A stretch of DNA of 32,320 nt from Acidobacteriaceae bacterium (GCA_013361705.1 JABFXN010000244.1:1-32320), one strand, 5' to 3'; shown: positions 6,987 to 15,914, numbered from the stretch's first letter. The notes: generated by a model from the letters alone, not told the origin. Program-made: numbers and translations.

Positions 6987-8081
6987 CTAGCGGCTGCGGG
7001 CGCTGGGCGGTGGTGGCGGGAAGGGCTTTGGCAGTACTGGCGCGACGTACTCTGCTTCGCTGGCTGGGTCAGGACGGTGCTCTTCTACCAGCTTGGCGAT
7101 GGCGTACTTCAGAGGATCGAGGCCTTCACCGGTGACTGCTGAGATGGCATAGAAGGGAAGCTTGCGGCGCTTGGCATAGGCCTGCAGCTTCTTGAGCTTC
7201 TCCGGATTGGCGGCATCCATCTTGGTCGCGACGATGATGGTCGGCTTGGAGTCGAGGCCGTGGCCGAACTCCGCCAGTTCTTTGGTGATGGTCTTGAAGT
7301 CTTCGACCGGGTTCTCGCGGCCGCTACCGTCAGAGACATCGACCAAGTGCACCAGCACTGAAGTGCGCTCGATGTGGCGCAGGAACTGAATACCGAGCCC
7401 TGCACCCTGCGATGCGCCTTCGATCAGCCCTGGGACATCCGCAATGGTGAATGACGAGGTGTGCGGATACTCGCCGATCTTCACCACACCCAGGTTGGGT
7501 TCGAGCGTCGTGAAGGGGTAGTTCGCGATCTTCGGCTTGGCGGCGCTTAGACGTGAGATCAGCGTGGACTTTCCAACATTGGGATAACCGACAAGGCCGG
7601 CATCCGCAAGCAGCTTCAGCTCCAGCCGGTAATGGCGTTCTTCGCCGGCACGGCCAAGCTCGTGTTCCAGCGGAGCCTGGTGAGTTGAGGTCGCGAAGTG
7701 CTGGTTCCCGCGGCCGCCACGGCCTCCGCGGGCGATGCAGATGGTCTCATTCACGTGGGTGAAGTCGTGGACCAGAGCCCCGGTCTCTTCGTCGTAGACC
7801 TGGGTTCCGATGGGAACTTTCAGCGTGTTGGGCTTACCGGCGGCGCCGGAGCAGTTGGAACCCTCGCCGTGGGTGCCGCGCCCTGCTTTGTACTCGGGGT
7901 TAAAGCGGAAGTGCACCAACGTGTTGTGGCTGGCGGAGCTAGTCATATAGACATCGCCGCCATGACCGCCATCGCCGCCTGACGGGCCTCCCCGGGGGAC
8001 GAACTTCTCGCGGCGGAAGGCCATGCAGCCATTGCCTCCATCGCCTGCTTTTACCCGGATTTTCGCCTCATCAATAAACAT
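6987..8081 (-). CDS. obgE: Obg-family GTPase (ObgE/CgtA)
   Basis: This 364-residue essential GTPase acts in late assembly of the 50S ribosomal subunit and in stress signalling. The glycine-rich Obg fold spans about 1-158 ([30 protein letters not shown]). The G domain has G1 GYPNVGKST, a TT switch in YPFTTLEP, G3 DVPGLIEGA, and an NKxD-equivalent read as ATKMD. The chain ends soon after the G domain in a Pro-rich tail ([12 protein letters not shown]), so the optional OCT domain is absent, as in many bacteria. GAGGA lies upstream of the ATG. No rplU/rpmA genes are adjacent, unlike the common Obg operon. Confidence 0.96.
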   Translation of the reverse strand: MFIDEAKIRVKAGDGGNGCMAFRREKFVPRGGPSGGDGGHGGDVYMTSSASHNTLVHFRFNPEYKAGRGTHGEGSNCSGAAGKPNTLKVPIGTQVYDEETGALVHDFTHVNETICIARGGRGGRGNQHFATSTHQAPLEHELGRAGEERHYRLELKLLADAGLVGYPNVGKSTLISRLSAAKPKIANYPFTTLEPNLGVVKIGEYPHTSSFTIADVPGLIEGASQGAGLGIQFLRHIERTSVLVHLVDVSDGSGRENPVEDFKTITKELAEFGHGLDSKPTIIVATKMDAANPEKLKKLQAYAKRRKLPFYAISAVTGEGLDPLKYAIAKLVEEHRPDPASEAEYVAPVLPKPFPPPPPSARSR

Positions 8082-8279
8082 TCAGACCGCGTTTTCCTCA
8101 ACTTCCTCAACTTACTTAGTGTACCGAAGGTTCACCTGCATGAAAAACGCTCACAATTACTGTTTACAACCCATTCACGGTGGTGTGCCATGGTAGAAGT
8201 AGTGCCCTTTTCCTGAAAGTTGTGTAAGTGGCTCCCAACCGGAACGATGGTTGGCGTTTTGATGTTTTTCGGAGGCAGG
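8082..8279. other. Divergent intergenic region between obgE and the second receptor
   Basis: Both flanking genes must be transcribed from this 198-bp stretch. I could not identify a convincing -35/-10 pair. A 6-bp hairpin (CCAACC 8235-8240, GGTTGG 8249-8254) followed by T-rich DNA precedes the receptor and could be a leader attenuator, which is weak evidence. Confidence 0.4.
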
Positions 8280-11200
8280 ATGAGTAAATTAAGAGGCTTT
8301 CTTAGCTTGGCCGGTGCGGCCATCCTTGGTGTGAGTCTGAACGCGGTGGCGCAGTCCACCACACAGGGTGCGATCGCCGGCACCGTGTTCGATGCTACGG
8401 ACGCGGTCGTCAGCAACGCGAAGATTACGATCCATAACGATGGGACCAATCAGGACGTCGTCCTGACCAGCGAGTCCAGCGGCGAGTACAAAGCTCCGCT
8501 CCTGCCCCCTGGAACCTATACCGTAACCGTGGATATGGCCGGCTTTGCAGCCTCCAAGACGACGCAGGTTGTCGTTCAGGTAGGCCAGGTCACCACACTG
8601 AATCCGCACCTGAGCGCCGGCAAGACCGAGCAGACGGTTGAAGTGACGGCAGACATTCCTGCCATCGATTTTGCTTCGGCCACCTACGGCGGCCACCTCA
8701 GCAACACAGAGATCGAGAACATCCCCATCAACAACCGCCGCTGGTCGTCTCTCGCGCTGACGACACCTGGCGTTACCAACGACGCATCCGGCTTCGGGTT
8801 GCTGAGCTTCCGCGGCATCCCCTCTGTTCTGAACAACGTTCAGATCGACGGTACCGATGACAACCAGGCATTCTTCTCTGAAGAGCGTGGACGTACGCGT
8901 GCGGGTTACTCGATCTCACAGATCTCCGTTCGTGAGTTCCAGGTGAATACCGGCGTGTACTCGGCTGAGTATGGCCGCGCCGTCGGTGGCGTGGTGAACT
9001 CGGTTACAAAGTCCGGCACCAACAATCTGCATGGTGAGGTTTACTTCTATCACCGCAACGACATGACCAGCTCGAAGAACGAGAAGACGCTGCTGACGAC
9101 GTTGAACCCTGCGACCAATACGTACACGCCGCAGGTCATTCGTCCCAAGGACAAGCGCAATCAGTACGGCTTCGGTGTCGGCGGACCGCTGATCAAGGAC
9201 AAGCTCTTCTGGTTCTATGCCTTCGACATCTTCCACCGGAACTTCCCCGGCATCGCAGTCTCGGGTAACCCCGCAACCTTCTATTCGCAGACCGCTGGCC
9301 CTTGCCAGACTTCGGGCCTCCTGACTGCGACCGGCGCCAGCCTGACGCAGTGCTATGCAGCTCTAAACGATCTCAACACCGACTTGGGCCAGGTGCCGCG
9401 CTACGGCCACCAAATGATCAACACGCCGAAGCTGTCGTGGGTGATCTCGCCCAAGCACACCCTGGACATCTACTACCACCGTCTGCGCTGGGACTCGCCC
9501 GGCGGCGTGCAGACCCAGGCCGCTCTGGGTTACGCTCGCGACTCATTCGGTACGGACTTCGTGAAGCTGGATTACGGCATTGCCCGTTTGAGCTCGCTGA
9601 TCAACAGCCGCATGACCAACGAACTGCGTTACCAGTACGCCCGCGAGCTGAACTGGGAAGGTCAGCAGCCGTATACCGACTACAGCAAAAATCATCTGGT
9701 GGGAACGAATGGCGTCACCACCTATGCATCCATCGCTACCGCAACCGGCGGCTTCAACCTGGGTTCGCCCTACTACAGCTACCGCGTAGCCTATCCTGAC
9801 GAGCGCAAGTGGCAGATCGGTGATACGGCTTCTTATCAGTTCGGCAAACATAGCCTGCGTTTCGGTGTGGACTTTGTTCACAACTACGACATCCAGAACA
9901 ATCTCTTCCAGAGCAACGGCTCCTACAGCTACGCGAGCGTCGGTCTGTATCTGGCCGATATTCTGAAGCCGTCGGGCGCCTGCGGCGCACTGACCGCATC
10001 CGGAACCCCAAGCTTGACGACGGCGGGTGGATACGGTTGCCACAGCGGTCTGACACAGGGCTTCGGTCCTCAGGTGTTCGATCTGGCTACGCTGGACTCG
10101 GCCTTCTTCGTGCAGGATGATTGGAAGCTCACACCGAGCCTGACGGTAAACATCGGCGCTCGTTATGACTACCAGTCCTATCCCGGCCCGTTCACCTCGG
10201 CGCTGAACTCCGCTGTTCCACAGGAAGCAAACCACCCTTCGGATAAGAACAATATCTCCCCACGTATCGGTTTCGCGTGGGATCCGTTCGGCAAGGGCAA
10301 AGCGGTCATCCGCGGCGGATACGGTATCTACTATGGCCGCATCATCAACGCTTCTCTGATGAGCGCTTACACCACAACAGGTGGCGCGGGCGGCCAGCTG
10401 CAGCTGACGGCATACAACGGAACAGATCTTGATCCCACGACACCTGGCGTGCAGGCGATCAAGTTCCCCCAGACGCTTAATGCGCGTCCTGCGGGGGGTA
10501 ACTTCGGTGTCCTCTACCTGGACAAGAACCTGCAGAATCCGTACACGCATCAGTTTGACCTGACGGTTCAACAGGATCTCGGATGGCGCAATGTGCTGTC
10601 GGTCTCCTATATCGGATCGCTCAGCCGCGAACTGCCGAATTATCTGAACCTCAACCTCGACCCGAACAAGACCTACAACGTGACCTACACGCTGGCGGCA
10701 AACGCGGCGGCTCCTGGAAACTGCCTGGTGGCGGCCTGCGGAACGACCTTCACTCAGAAGGTTTACTCTTCGCGCTCCACGGTAAGCGGATCGAACACGC
10801 TGAACCCGGCGTACAACCAGATCACCCCACTCATCAGCAACGTCAACGCGAGCTATCACGCCCTGACGGTGGATATCACTAACCGTCAGTCCAAGCTGAT
10901 CTCGTATGACGTGAACTACACCTGGGCGCACGCTCTGGACTACGGTCCGAGCTCGTCGACCAGCTTCAGCCCCGGCAATAACTGGATCGATCCGTACAAC
11001 GCGCGGGCGAACTACGGAAACTCCAACATCAACGTTCCCCACCGCCTTGTCGGCTGGGCCAACTTCAACATCCCCGGCCGCCATGGAGATACTGGCCTCG
11101 GCTATCTGACCAACGGCTGGTCGATCAAGCCGCTGGTCCAGATCCAGAAGGGTCTGCCGTACTCCGTGGGCACCAGCTCCGGTTCGCCGAGCAACCAGAC

Positions 11201-11555
11201 GGGTTGCACGGACTGCTTGCAGCCCTACTCGACGGGCGTTGCCGGCACCGGCGTCGCCTCCTACATCCCATTCTTCGGCCGTAACCAGCTCTTTGGGCCG
11301 CGGAACATCGTCATCGACACCCGCCTGCAGAAGGACTTCCGTATCCGCGAAGGTATGAACTTCCAGCTTATGGCGGAGGCCTTCAACCTGGCCAACCATC
11401 GCAACATCACCGGTGTAAATGCCGGCGCGTTCTCGCTCGCGAACAACACGCTGACCGCAACCACCAACTTCGGCACGCCGTCCACCTCGGGTGTTAACGG
11501 CAACTACGCTTACCAGGTGCGCCAGTTCCAGTTCTCTGGCCGTATCGTGTTCTAG
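8280..11555 (+). CDS. Oar-like TonB-dependent receptor with carboxypeptidase-regulatory-like N-terminal domain
   Basis: This 1091-residue outer-membrane receptor has a signal peptide (MSKLRGFLSLAGAAILGVSL, cleavage near AVAQS). A carboxypeptidase-regulatory-like domain covers about 28-115 (GAIAGTVFD, GEYKAPLLPPGTYTV). The plug-like region contains FRGIPS, YSAEYGRAVGG and SVTKSGTNNLHGEVYFY, and a long beta-barrel ends in RIVF. It belongs to the same family as the receptor at 305-3754 but is clearly divergent from it, so the two are not a recent duplication. ATG 8280 is chosen because GGAGG at 8271-8275 precedes it closely; a TTG 60 nt upstream is in frame but has no such site. The substrate is unknown and no dedicated hydrolase or lipoprotein partner is adjacent. 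Confidence 0.93.
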   Translation: MSKLRGFLSLAGAAILGVSLNAVAQSTTQGAIAGTVFDATDAVVSNAKITIHNDGTNQDVVLTSESSGEYKAPLLPPGTYTVTVDMAGFAASKTTQVVVQVGQVTTLNPHLSAGKTEQTVEVTADIPAIDFASATYGGHLSNTEIENIPINNRRWSSLALTTPGVTNDASGFGLLSFRGIPSVLNNVQIDGTDDNQAFFSEERGRTRAGYSISQISVREFQVNTGVYSAEYGRAVGGVVNSVTKSGTNNLHGEVYFYHRNDMTSSKNEKTLLTTLNPATNTYTPQVIRPKDKRNQYGFGVGGPLIKDKLFWFYAFDIFHRNFPGIAVSGNPATFYSQTAGPCQTSGLLTATGASLTQCYAALNDLNTDLGQVPRYGHQMINTPKLSWVISPKHTLDIYYHRLRWDSPGGVQTQAALGYARDSFGTDFVKLDYGIARLSSLINSRMTNELRYQYARELNWEGQQPYTDYSKNHLVGTNGVTTYASIATATGGFNLGSPYYSYRVAYPDERKWQIGDTASYQFGKHSLRFGVDFVHNYDIQNNLFQSNGSYSYASVGLYLADILKPSGACGALTASGTPSLTTAGGYGCHSGLTQGFGPQVFDLATLDSAFFVQDDWKLTPSLTVNIGARYDYQSYPGPFTSALNSAVPQEANHPSDKNNISPRIGFAWDPFGKGKAVIRGGYGIYYGRIINASLMSAYTTTGGAGGQLQLTAYNGTDLDPTTPGVQAIKFPQTLNARPAGGNFGVLYLDKNLQNPYTHQFDLTVQQDLGWRNVLSVSYIGSLSRELPNYLNLNLDPNKTYNVTYTLAANAAAPGNCLVAACGTTFTQKVYSSRSTVSGSNTLNPAYNQITPLISNVNASYHALTVDITNRQSKLISYDVNYTWAHALDYGPSSSTSFSPGNNWIDPYNARANYGNSNINVPHRLVGWANFNIPGRHGDTGLGYLTNGWSIKPLVQIQKGLPYSVGTSSGSPSNQTGCTDCLQPYSTGVAGTGVASYIPFFGRNQLFGPRNIVIDTRLQKDFRIREGMNFQLMAEAFNLANHRNITGVNAGAFSLANNTLTATTNFGTPSTSGVNGNYAYQVRQFQFSGRIVF

Positions 11556-11571
11556 TCGAACCTAACCAAAC

Positions 11572-11601
11572 AAAGGGCGGTGGCTTCGGCCACCGCCCTT
11601 T
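11572..11601. terminator. Bidirectional intrinsic terminator with UUCG tetraloop
   Basis: A perfect 13-bp stem (11572-11584 with 11589-11601) rich in GC closes a TTCG loop. It is followed by TTGTTTTT on the plus strand and by T-containing sequence on the minus strand. It lies between the convergent receptor and AHSA1 genes. Confidence 0.9.
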
Positions 11602-11627
11602 TGTTTTTGGTTACGACGATCCGGAGA

Positions 11628-12566
11628 CTAGGCCTGCTCGCTCTCCAGGTAGACGACGAGCTTGTCGAAGGTTCCGCCCCAGCCCTGTTCCATGCTCTGA
11701 AAGAAGCCGGCGAAGGTCTGCTGCTGGGCTGGGCTGGCATACATGGCTCGCGAGCGCAAAGTCACGAGGGTCTTTCCGCCGCGCTCTTCAAAGGTGGTGG
11801 TGGAGAGCATCTCGACGGGAAAGTCCTTCGCCATGGGGGGAGCAATGGGCTGTTCGTTCTCGTCGACGAACGACGTCACCAGGACGATGCGTGAGAAAGG
11901 TGTAAGATCCCGGAAGGTCCAGCGGCCCCACATGGTGTTGCCGTCGGGCAGTTGCATGCCGTAGACGAAGTGGCCGCCCTCGCGGATGTCAGCACGTTTG
12001 ACGATGAGCTTTGTGCCGACGGGGCCAAACCACTTCTCCAGACGCTCAGGCTCGGTCCATGAGCGATAGACGAGTTCGCGCGGAGCATTCAGCTCGCGGG
12101 TAAGGACGAACTCCTCGCCGGTGTAGGTGGACAGTACCTCTTCGAAGCGGGCCAGTGTATCCTGCAATCCCTCTACAGCTCCACGCTCGGCAACGGCATT
12201 CCGGAGGCGGACGTCGAGGAAGTCCATGACGAAGAGAACCTCCGTCTCCTGTGCGCTCTTTTCAGTAAAGGTAATGGTGGCGCGGAAGAGTGGGTCGTTG
12301 ATGTGCTCGTAAACGAGCTTTTCGGGAGCATCGACGATCTCGTAGCGAACCTCGTTCGCATACTCGGTTCCGTCGGGCCCGATCATGGTGTGCGTCCAAA
12401 GACCGCCGGGACGGACGTCCATCAGCGTGGTGTGGGTGCGGAAGCCGCGCGGGCCCCACCAATGGGTAATGTGCTCGGCCTCGGTGAACATACGGAAGAC
12501 AAGCTCGCGCGGGGCGCGGAGCAAACGGCTCTCAATAATCTGGTTTTCTTGAGCGACGAGGGGCAT
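11628..12566 (-). CDS. Tandem AHSA1/SRPBCC-domain protein
   Basis: This 312-residue cytosolic protein consists of two Aha1-C-like START-fold (SRPBCC) domains. The first is about 8-150 (LLRAPRELVFRMFTEAEHITHWWGP) and the second about 155-310 (ELNAPRELVYRSWTEPERLEKWFGP). Each carries the family signature of hydrophobic-ligand-binding helix-grip proteins. Such proteins are very often encoded next to an SdpR-type ArsR repressor, as here, where the regulator ends 46 bp upstream on the same strand. Ligand and activity are unknown; most relatives have a single domain, so the fusion is notable. An AAGGAGA site lies 9 nt before the ATG. Confidence 0.88.
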   Translation of the reverse strand: MPLVAQENQIIESRLLRAPRELVFRMFTEAEHITHWWGPRGFRTHTTLMDVRPGGLWTHTMIGPDGTEYANEVRYEIVDAPEKLVYEHINDPLFRATITFTEKSAQETEVLFVMDFLDVRLRNAVAERGAVEGLQDTLARFEEVLSTYTGEEFVLTRELNAPRELVYRSWTEPERLEKWFGPVGTKLIVKRADIREGGHFVYGMQLPDGNTMWGRWTFRDLTPFSRIVLVTSFVDENEQPIAPPMAKDFPVEMLSTTTFEERGGKTLVTLRSRAMYASPAQQQTFAGFFQSMEQGWGGTFDKLVVYLESEQA

Positions 12567-12612
12567 GGCTGCAACTCTCCTTTTGTTTCAGGGAACTCGT
12601 TGGTTCGTAGAT

Positions 12613-12984
12613 CTAGTGTTTGTGCTTCTTCTTGTGCTTCTTTTTCTTCTTGCCGGCGTGTTCTTCCGCTTGAACTTCGGCCAGGTAGGCCTCAAGGCGA
12701 TCAAAGCTCTCGGACCAGAAACGGCGATACTCCTCCACCCAGCCGGCAACCTCCTTGAGGGGGGCGGCCTCGAGCTTGCAGGGCCGGAACTGCGCCGACC
12801 TCGTGCGGGAGATCAGCCCGGCATTCTCCAGCACCTTGAGGTGTTTGGTAATCGCGGGCATGGAGATGGAGAAGGGTCCGGCGAGCTCGGAGACCGAGGC
12901 ATCGCCGCTTGCGAGTTTCGCCAGAATGGCCCGCCGCGTGGGATCAGCCAGTGCGGCGAACGTGGTGCTGAGATGGTCATTCAT
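12613..12984 (-). CDS. ArsR/SdpR-family winged-helix repressor with Lys/His-rich tail
   Basis: This 123-residue regulator opens with the typical SdpR/ArsR start (FAALADPTRRAILAKLASGDASVSELAGPFSIS). The recognition helix region is MPAITKHLKVLENAGLISRTRSAQ (about 43-66), and RRFWSESFDRLEAYL follows. The last 17 residues are an unusual run of Lys and His (GKKKKKHKKKHKH) not normally present in the family, which could bind nucleic acid or metals. It heads a two-gene operon with the AHSA1 protein and presumably represses it from the direct-repeat site in its own promoter. No CXC-type metal motif is visible, so it is not a classical arsenic or zinc sensor. Confidence 0.9.
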   Translation of the reverse strand: MNDHLSTTFAALADPTRRAILAKLASGDASVSELAGPFSISMPAITKHLKVLENAGLISRTRSAQFRPCKLEAAPLKEVAGWVEEYRRFWSESFDRLEAYLAEVQAEEHAGKKKKKHKKKHKH

Positions 12985-12992
12985 ATTTCACC

Positions 12993-13017
12993 ATTTGGTT
13001 ATTTAGCTGATTGGTTA
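12993..13017 (-). promoter_or_regulatory. Candidate operator of the ArsR/AHSA1 operon
   Basis: Two direct copies of TGGTTA (12996-13001 and 13012-13017; on the coding strand TAACCA) are set 16 bp apart in an AT-rich stretch, 12 to 33 bp before the ArsR start codon. The spacing and location suit autorepression by the encoded repressor; this is an inference from sequence only. Confidence 0.5.
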
Positions 13018-13030
13018 ATTACAGAATGGA

Positions 13031-13299
13031 AATGAATGTTGTCAAGTGCCTGGCAAATCGGCCCGCGCGAACGCCCAGTCAGCTCTGTTGACTGGTAGGT
13101 AGATGGAGGTCGAGAATCTCTTTTCGTGTCGCCTTGACTGAAGAGTTATGGAGCGGCCTTCAGCCCTTCATTCTTCTAGTGGCCACGAGACCTGGGGCGA
13201 TGCCCCAGGCTGGTATCGAACGCGCCTTCAGCGCTTCTTTGCTCAGACCTCAGATTCTCAATAAAACCTGCAAACGGATTGCAAGATAGTCTCGAATTT
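13031..13299. repeat. Intergenic region with hairpins of a dispersed-repeat type
   Basis: This region holds a perfect 7-bp stem (CCAGTCA 13075-13081, TGACTGG 13089-13095) and an 8-bp stem (CCTGGGGC 13191-13198, GCCCCAGG 13202-13209). It also has two near-copies of GCCTTCAGC (near 13156 and 13227) and no gene. The CCTGGGG module recurs in the hairpins at 24830 and 29607. The element may stop transcription coming from the cysteine-synthase-like gene. Confidence 0.5.
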
Positions 13300-14205
13300 T
13301 TACGAACGGTAAGTCGAGAACAACTCGGTCGTGAAGTAGCGCTCCATGCGGTCTGGAAAGATGGTGACGATGGGGCCTTTAATCTGCTTCGCTGCCTCGA
13401 TCGCGGCGCAGAAGTTGAGGCCAGAGCTGGGGCCGACTGGGAAACCCTTTGCGATGATCTTGCGGGTAGCGGCGATGGCTTCGTCGTCGTCCACCTCGAT
13501 CGTAAGAAGGCCGGGAAGCCGGTCTTCGCGGAAGATCTTGCTGAGGCGGTCGACGACACCGGGAATACGGGCAGAGAAGCTGCAGCACTCAACATCACCG
13601 AAGCTGGTGCGGTTGATAGGGCGCGCAACCACAGGGACGACTTTACAGCCGGAGTCGCAAAGCCCCTCGTAGAGACCGACCAGGGTTCCGCCGGTGCCGA
13701 CACCGCTGACCACTGCCGCGACCGATCCACCGGGAATCTGGTTGATGACCTCATGCGCGGTGCCGACCCGATGCGCGCGGGCGTTATCTTCGTTTTCAAA
13801 CTGCAGCGGAAGGAAAGCTCCTTCTTCGCGGCCCAGGCGCTGCACCTCGCGTAGCGCGCCGAAGATGCCCTCTTCCTTCGGCGTAAGGATGATCTCGCCG
13901 CCGTAGCCGCGGATCATCATCGCGCGCTCGGCCGAAACTCCCTCCGGCATCACGGCGATGAAGCGGAAACCCATCTGCGCGGAGACCAGCGCCATCGCAA
14001 TCGAAGTAGAACCGGAGCTTGCCTCTGCGATAAGGTCGCCTTCTTTAATACGGCCCTCCCGGTAAGCCTTCTCCAGGATGAAGCGGGCGATGCGGTCTTT
14101 GGTCGATCCCGACGGATTCAGAAACTCAAGCTTGCACCAGATAGGCGGATGATCGCCAAGAGTGATGGGAACAAGCGGGGTGATGAGCGATCTGCCGGGA
14201 TACAT
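13300..14205 (-). CDS. PLP-dependent cysteine synthase family protein
   Basis: This 301-residue fold-type II PLP enzyme is of CysK/CysM type. The PLP lysine lies in NPSGSTKDRIA (about residue 37) and a phosphate-binding loop is seen at SGVGTGGTL. Classical enzymes make cysteine from O-acetylserine and sulfide. The substrate loop, usually TSGNTG, reads SSGSTS here (AEASSGSTSIAMA, about 61-73), and the sequence is shorter than many CysK proteins, so the true substrate may differ (O-phosphoserine, cystathionine or another beta-replacement). The gene starts 15 bp after the stop of the TonB-domain protein on the same strand, suggesting cotranscription. No strong ribosome site precedes the ATG, consistent with coupling to the upstream gene. 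No sulfate-assimilation genes are present in the window. Confidence 0.85.
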   Translation of the reverse strand: MYPGRSLITPLVPITLGDHPPIWCKLEFLNPSGSTKDRIARFILEKAYREGRIKEGDLIAEASSGSTSIAMALVSAQMGFRFIAVMPEGVSAERAMMIRGYGGEIILTPKEEGIFGALREVQRLGREEGAFLPLQFENEDNARAHRVGTAHEVINQIPGGSVAAVVSGVGTGGTLVGLYEGLCDSGCKVVPVVARPINRTSFGDVECCSFSARIPGVVDRLSKIFREDRLPGLLTIEVDDDEAIAATRKIIAKGFPVGPSSGLNFCAAIEAAKQIKGPIVTIFPDRMERYFTTELFSTYRS

Positions 14206-14220
14206 GGTCTTAGTCTACGT

Positions 14221-15870
14221 TCAGCGCTCTTCCATCGTGAACTGGCGCTTCCACTCATGTCCTTTGAGGACGAAGTCGGAAGTCGGCGAGGTCTGCTCGC
14301 CGATGGAATCGACCTTGAACGCCAGTGCGAGTTTATCGCCCACCAGAACATGAATGCGACGCGGGAGAGAGATGCTCTGATAAGGCTGTCGGTCAAGATA
14401 TTGCACATCCGCGCCGTTCAAGTGCGCCTGCCTAAGGTTCTGCTGGTTGTCAAACCAATAGCCGCTGGAGTTCGCGTCGAGGGTCCCGTCGACTGCTTCG
14501 TGACCACGTGCAACTCGAATCAACTTTTCTCCGTCGGCCTGACGTGAGATTCTCCAGTCTGACTCAACAAAGGTATCGAGTGTGGGAATGGGTTCAACGA
14601 GCTTAAGAACGAGGGCCAGTCTGGCGGCATCGTCTCCTTCGCTCCACTGATACCAAATGTTTCCGTTGCGAGCGCGGACGAAACGGCTTGATCCGATAAC
14701 AGCTTCCCGGCGCCAGTGGGTAGAGTCCTGAAAACTGTCTATATATTGACCAGTGCTTATACTTTGCTTGATCGCCGTCTGAAAGGTAGCTTTTAGGACG
14801 TATGGCTTTGCCCCATCACCAGCGGCGGGGGATGATAAGCACCTACCGACAGCAAAATAGGTACGGGCAGAGGCAAAAGTTTCCACGCCGGCAGGGCGTA
14901 CCGTCTTGAATGGAAGCGTGAAACGGGAATAGGCCTGTACCGGTTTTCCATTAACCAACACGGGTTTGAAACGCAGGCCTCGAACATACTCTGTAGCCGC
15001 AGCGTCAAGGCCGGGGTTATCAGAGACCCAGAGATCCGGAATTTGCGGAACCCCGTCACGGTCGACCAGCAGGTCGGTGGTCATGACACCTTCGAGTGGG
15101 CCATCCGCAAGTGGTGGCCAGACCGGCGGCTTCACCGCAATGAGATTTTTTCTGAGGCCAAGTTCATCGACAAGAAAGGTCTGCAGCGGATTTTCATCAT
15201 TTCCCGGCTGTGAGGTATCGAAGAGGGATGGTGGCACGGATGCAATGAGATCTTCGATATGGACTGATACTGCTCCCTCCGACATCTTCGTTGGCACCAT
15301 GCGCCCATGGAAGTTCGTATAGTCCGCGTAGCTGAAGTTCCAACCAAAACCACTGCCGTCGGCGAGCAGACCGGAGTTATCTTGCACGGTCACCCCCGCG
15401 CCCATGGTCTTCTGCACTACTCCATCTGTGGATGGTTCATTCCATTGAAAGTATGTACTGCCGAGTATGTTCTTTTTCTCCGCCTGCTTGATATGGGAAA
15501 ACGTCTCCGAGAGATAGGGCACAGGCGTGATCAGCGAGATGGCGCGCTCACGGAGCCATTCCGGAAGCACCTCTCCTTCCGTGTGCTGCCAGTGCGTCGA
15601 TCCATTAGTGATCTCGGTGAGTTGCAGCGTGGATGTCTTGATCTCGCGACGCCATACCGTCGGTGATGACCACCAGACCTCAATTGTTCCGGCGCTCTCT
15701 TCGTCGCTACCGCGTCGGGGCACAATCCTCGCTGAGAGGTGAAATGGATGTGTTCCCGGTTGATCCAGGGTGCTCTTTTCTATCGCCTTCCGAACACGTG
15801 AAACGTCATCTTCAGCAAACGTAACGGCGGGCAAAGCCAACAGCAGAAGGGTCGCAGCAAGGGCACGCAT
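14221..15870 (-). CDS. Periplasmic protein with a TonB C-terminal domain between two related domains
   Basis: This 549-residue protein has a signal peptide (MRALAATLLLLALPAVTFA) and no later membrane span. Residues about 255-323 match the TonB C-terminal domain (TTDLLVDRDGVPQIPDLW, GLDAAATEYVRGLRFKPVLVNGKPV). The flanking parts look like copies of one fold: HLSARIV..WRREI..NGSTHWQHTEG..ITPVP (44-118) resembles ATFQTAI..WRREA..NGNIWYQWSEG..VEPIP (361-429), and the ends of both repeats also correspond. The flanks recall LolA/RseB-like lipoprotein-binding folds, which is tentative. Normal TonB is anchored by an N-terminal helix; this one appears to be released to the periplasm. It may bind envelope proteins rather than energise receptors. 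It is probably cotranscribed with the downstream PLP enzyme. Confidence 0.75.
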   Translation of the reverse strand: MRALAATLLLLALPAVTFAEDDVSRVRKAIEKSTLDQPGTHPFHLSARIVPRRGSDEESAGTIEVWWSSPTVWRREIKTSTLQLTEITNGSTHWQHTEGEVLPEWLRERAISLITPVPYLSETFSHIKQAEKKNILGSTYFQWNEPSTDGVVQKTMGAGVTVQDNSGLLADGSGFGWNFSYADYTNFHGRMVPTKMSEGAVSVHIEDLIASVPPSLFDTSQPGNDENPLQTFLVDELGLRKNLIAVKPPVWPPLADGPLEGVMTTDLLVDRDGVPQIPDLWVSDNPGLDAAATEYVRGLRFKPVLVNGKPVQAYSRFTLPFKTVRPAGVETFASARTYFAVGRCLSSPAAGDGAKPYVLKATFQTAIKQSISTGQYIDSFQDSTHWRREAVIGSSRFVRARNGNIWYQWSEGDDAARLALVLKLVEPIPTLDTFVESDWRISRQADGEKLIRVARGHEAVDGTLDANSSGYWFDNQQNLRQAHLNGADVQYLDRQPYQSISLPRRIHVLVGDKLALAFKVDSIGEQTSPTSDFVLKGHEWKRQFTMEER

Positions 15871-15914
15871 GGTTTGGATTCTTTATACCAGCCTTCCGCC
15901 GCGACCCAATCGCT

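Noticed and set aside
8163-8196. TTTACA and TGGTAG as a sigma-70 promoter for the second receptor
   Set aside because: The spacing between the two hexamers is about 22 bp, too long to be convincing.
9543-11399. 618-codon open frame on the minus strand opposite the second receptor
   Set aside because: Compositionally biased translation, no motif, fully inside a well-supported gene on the other strand.
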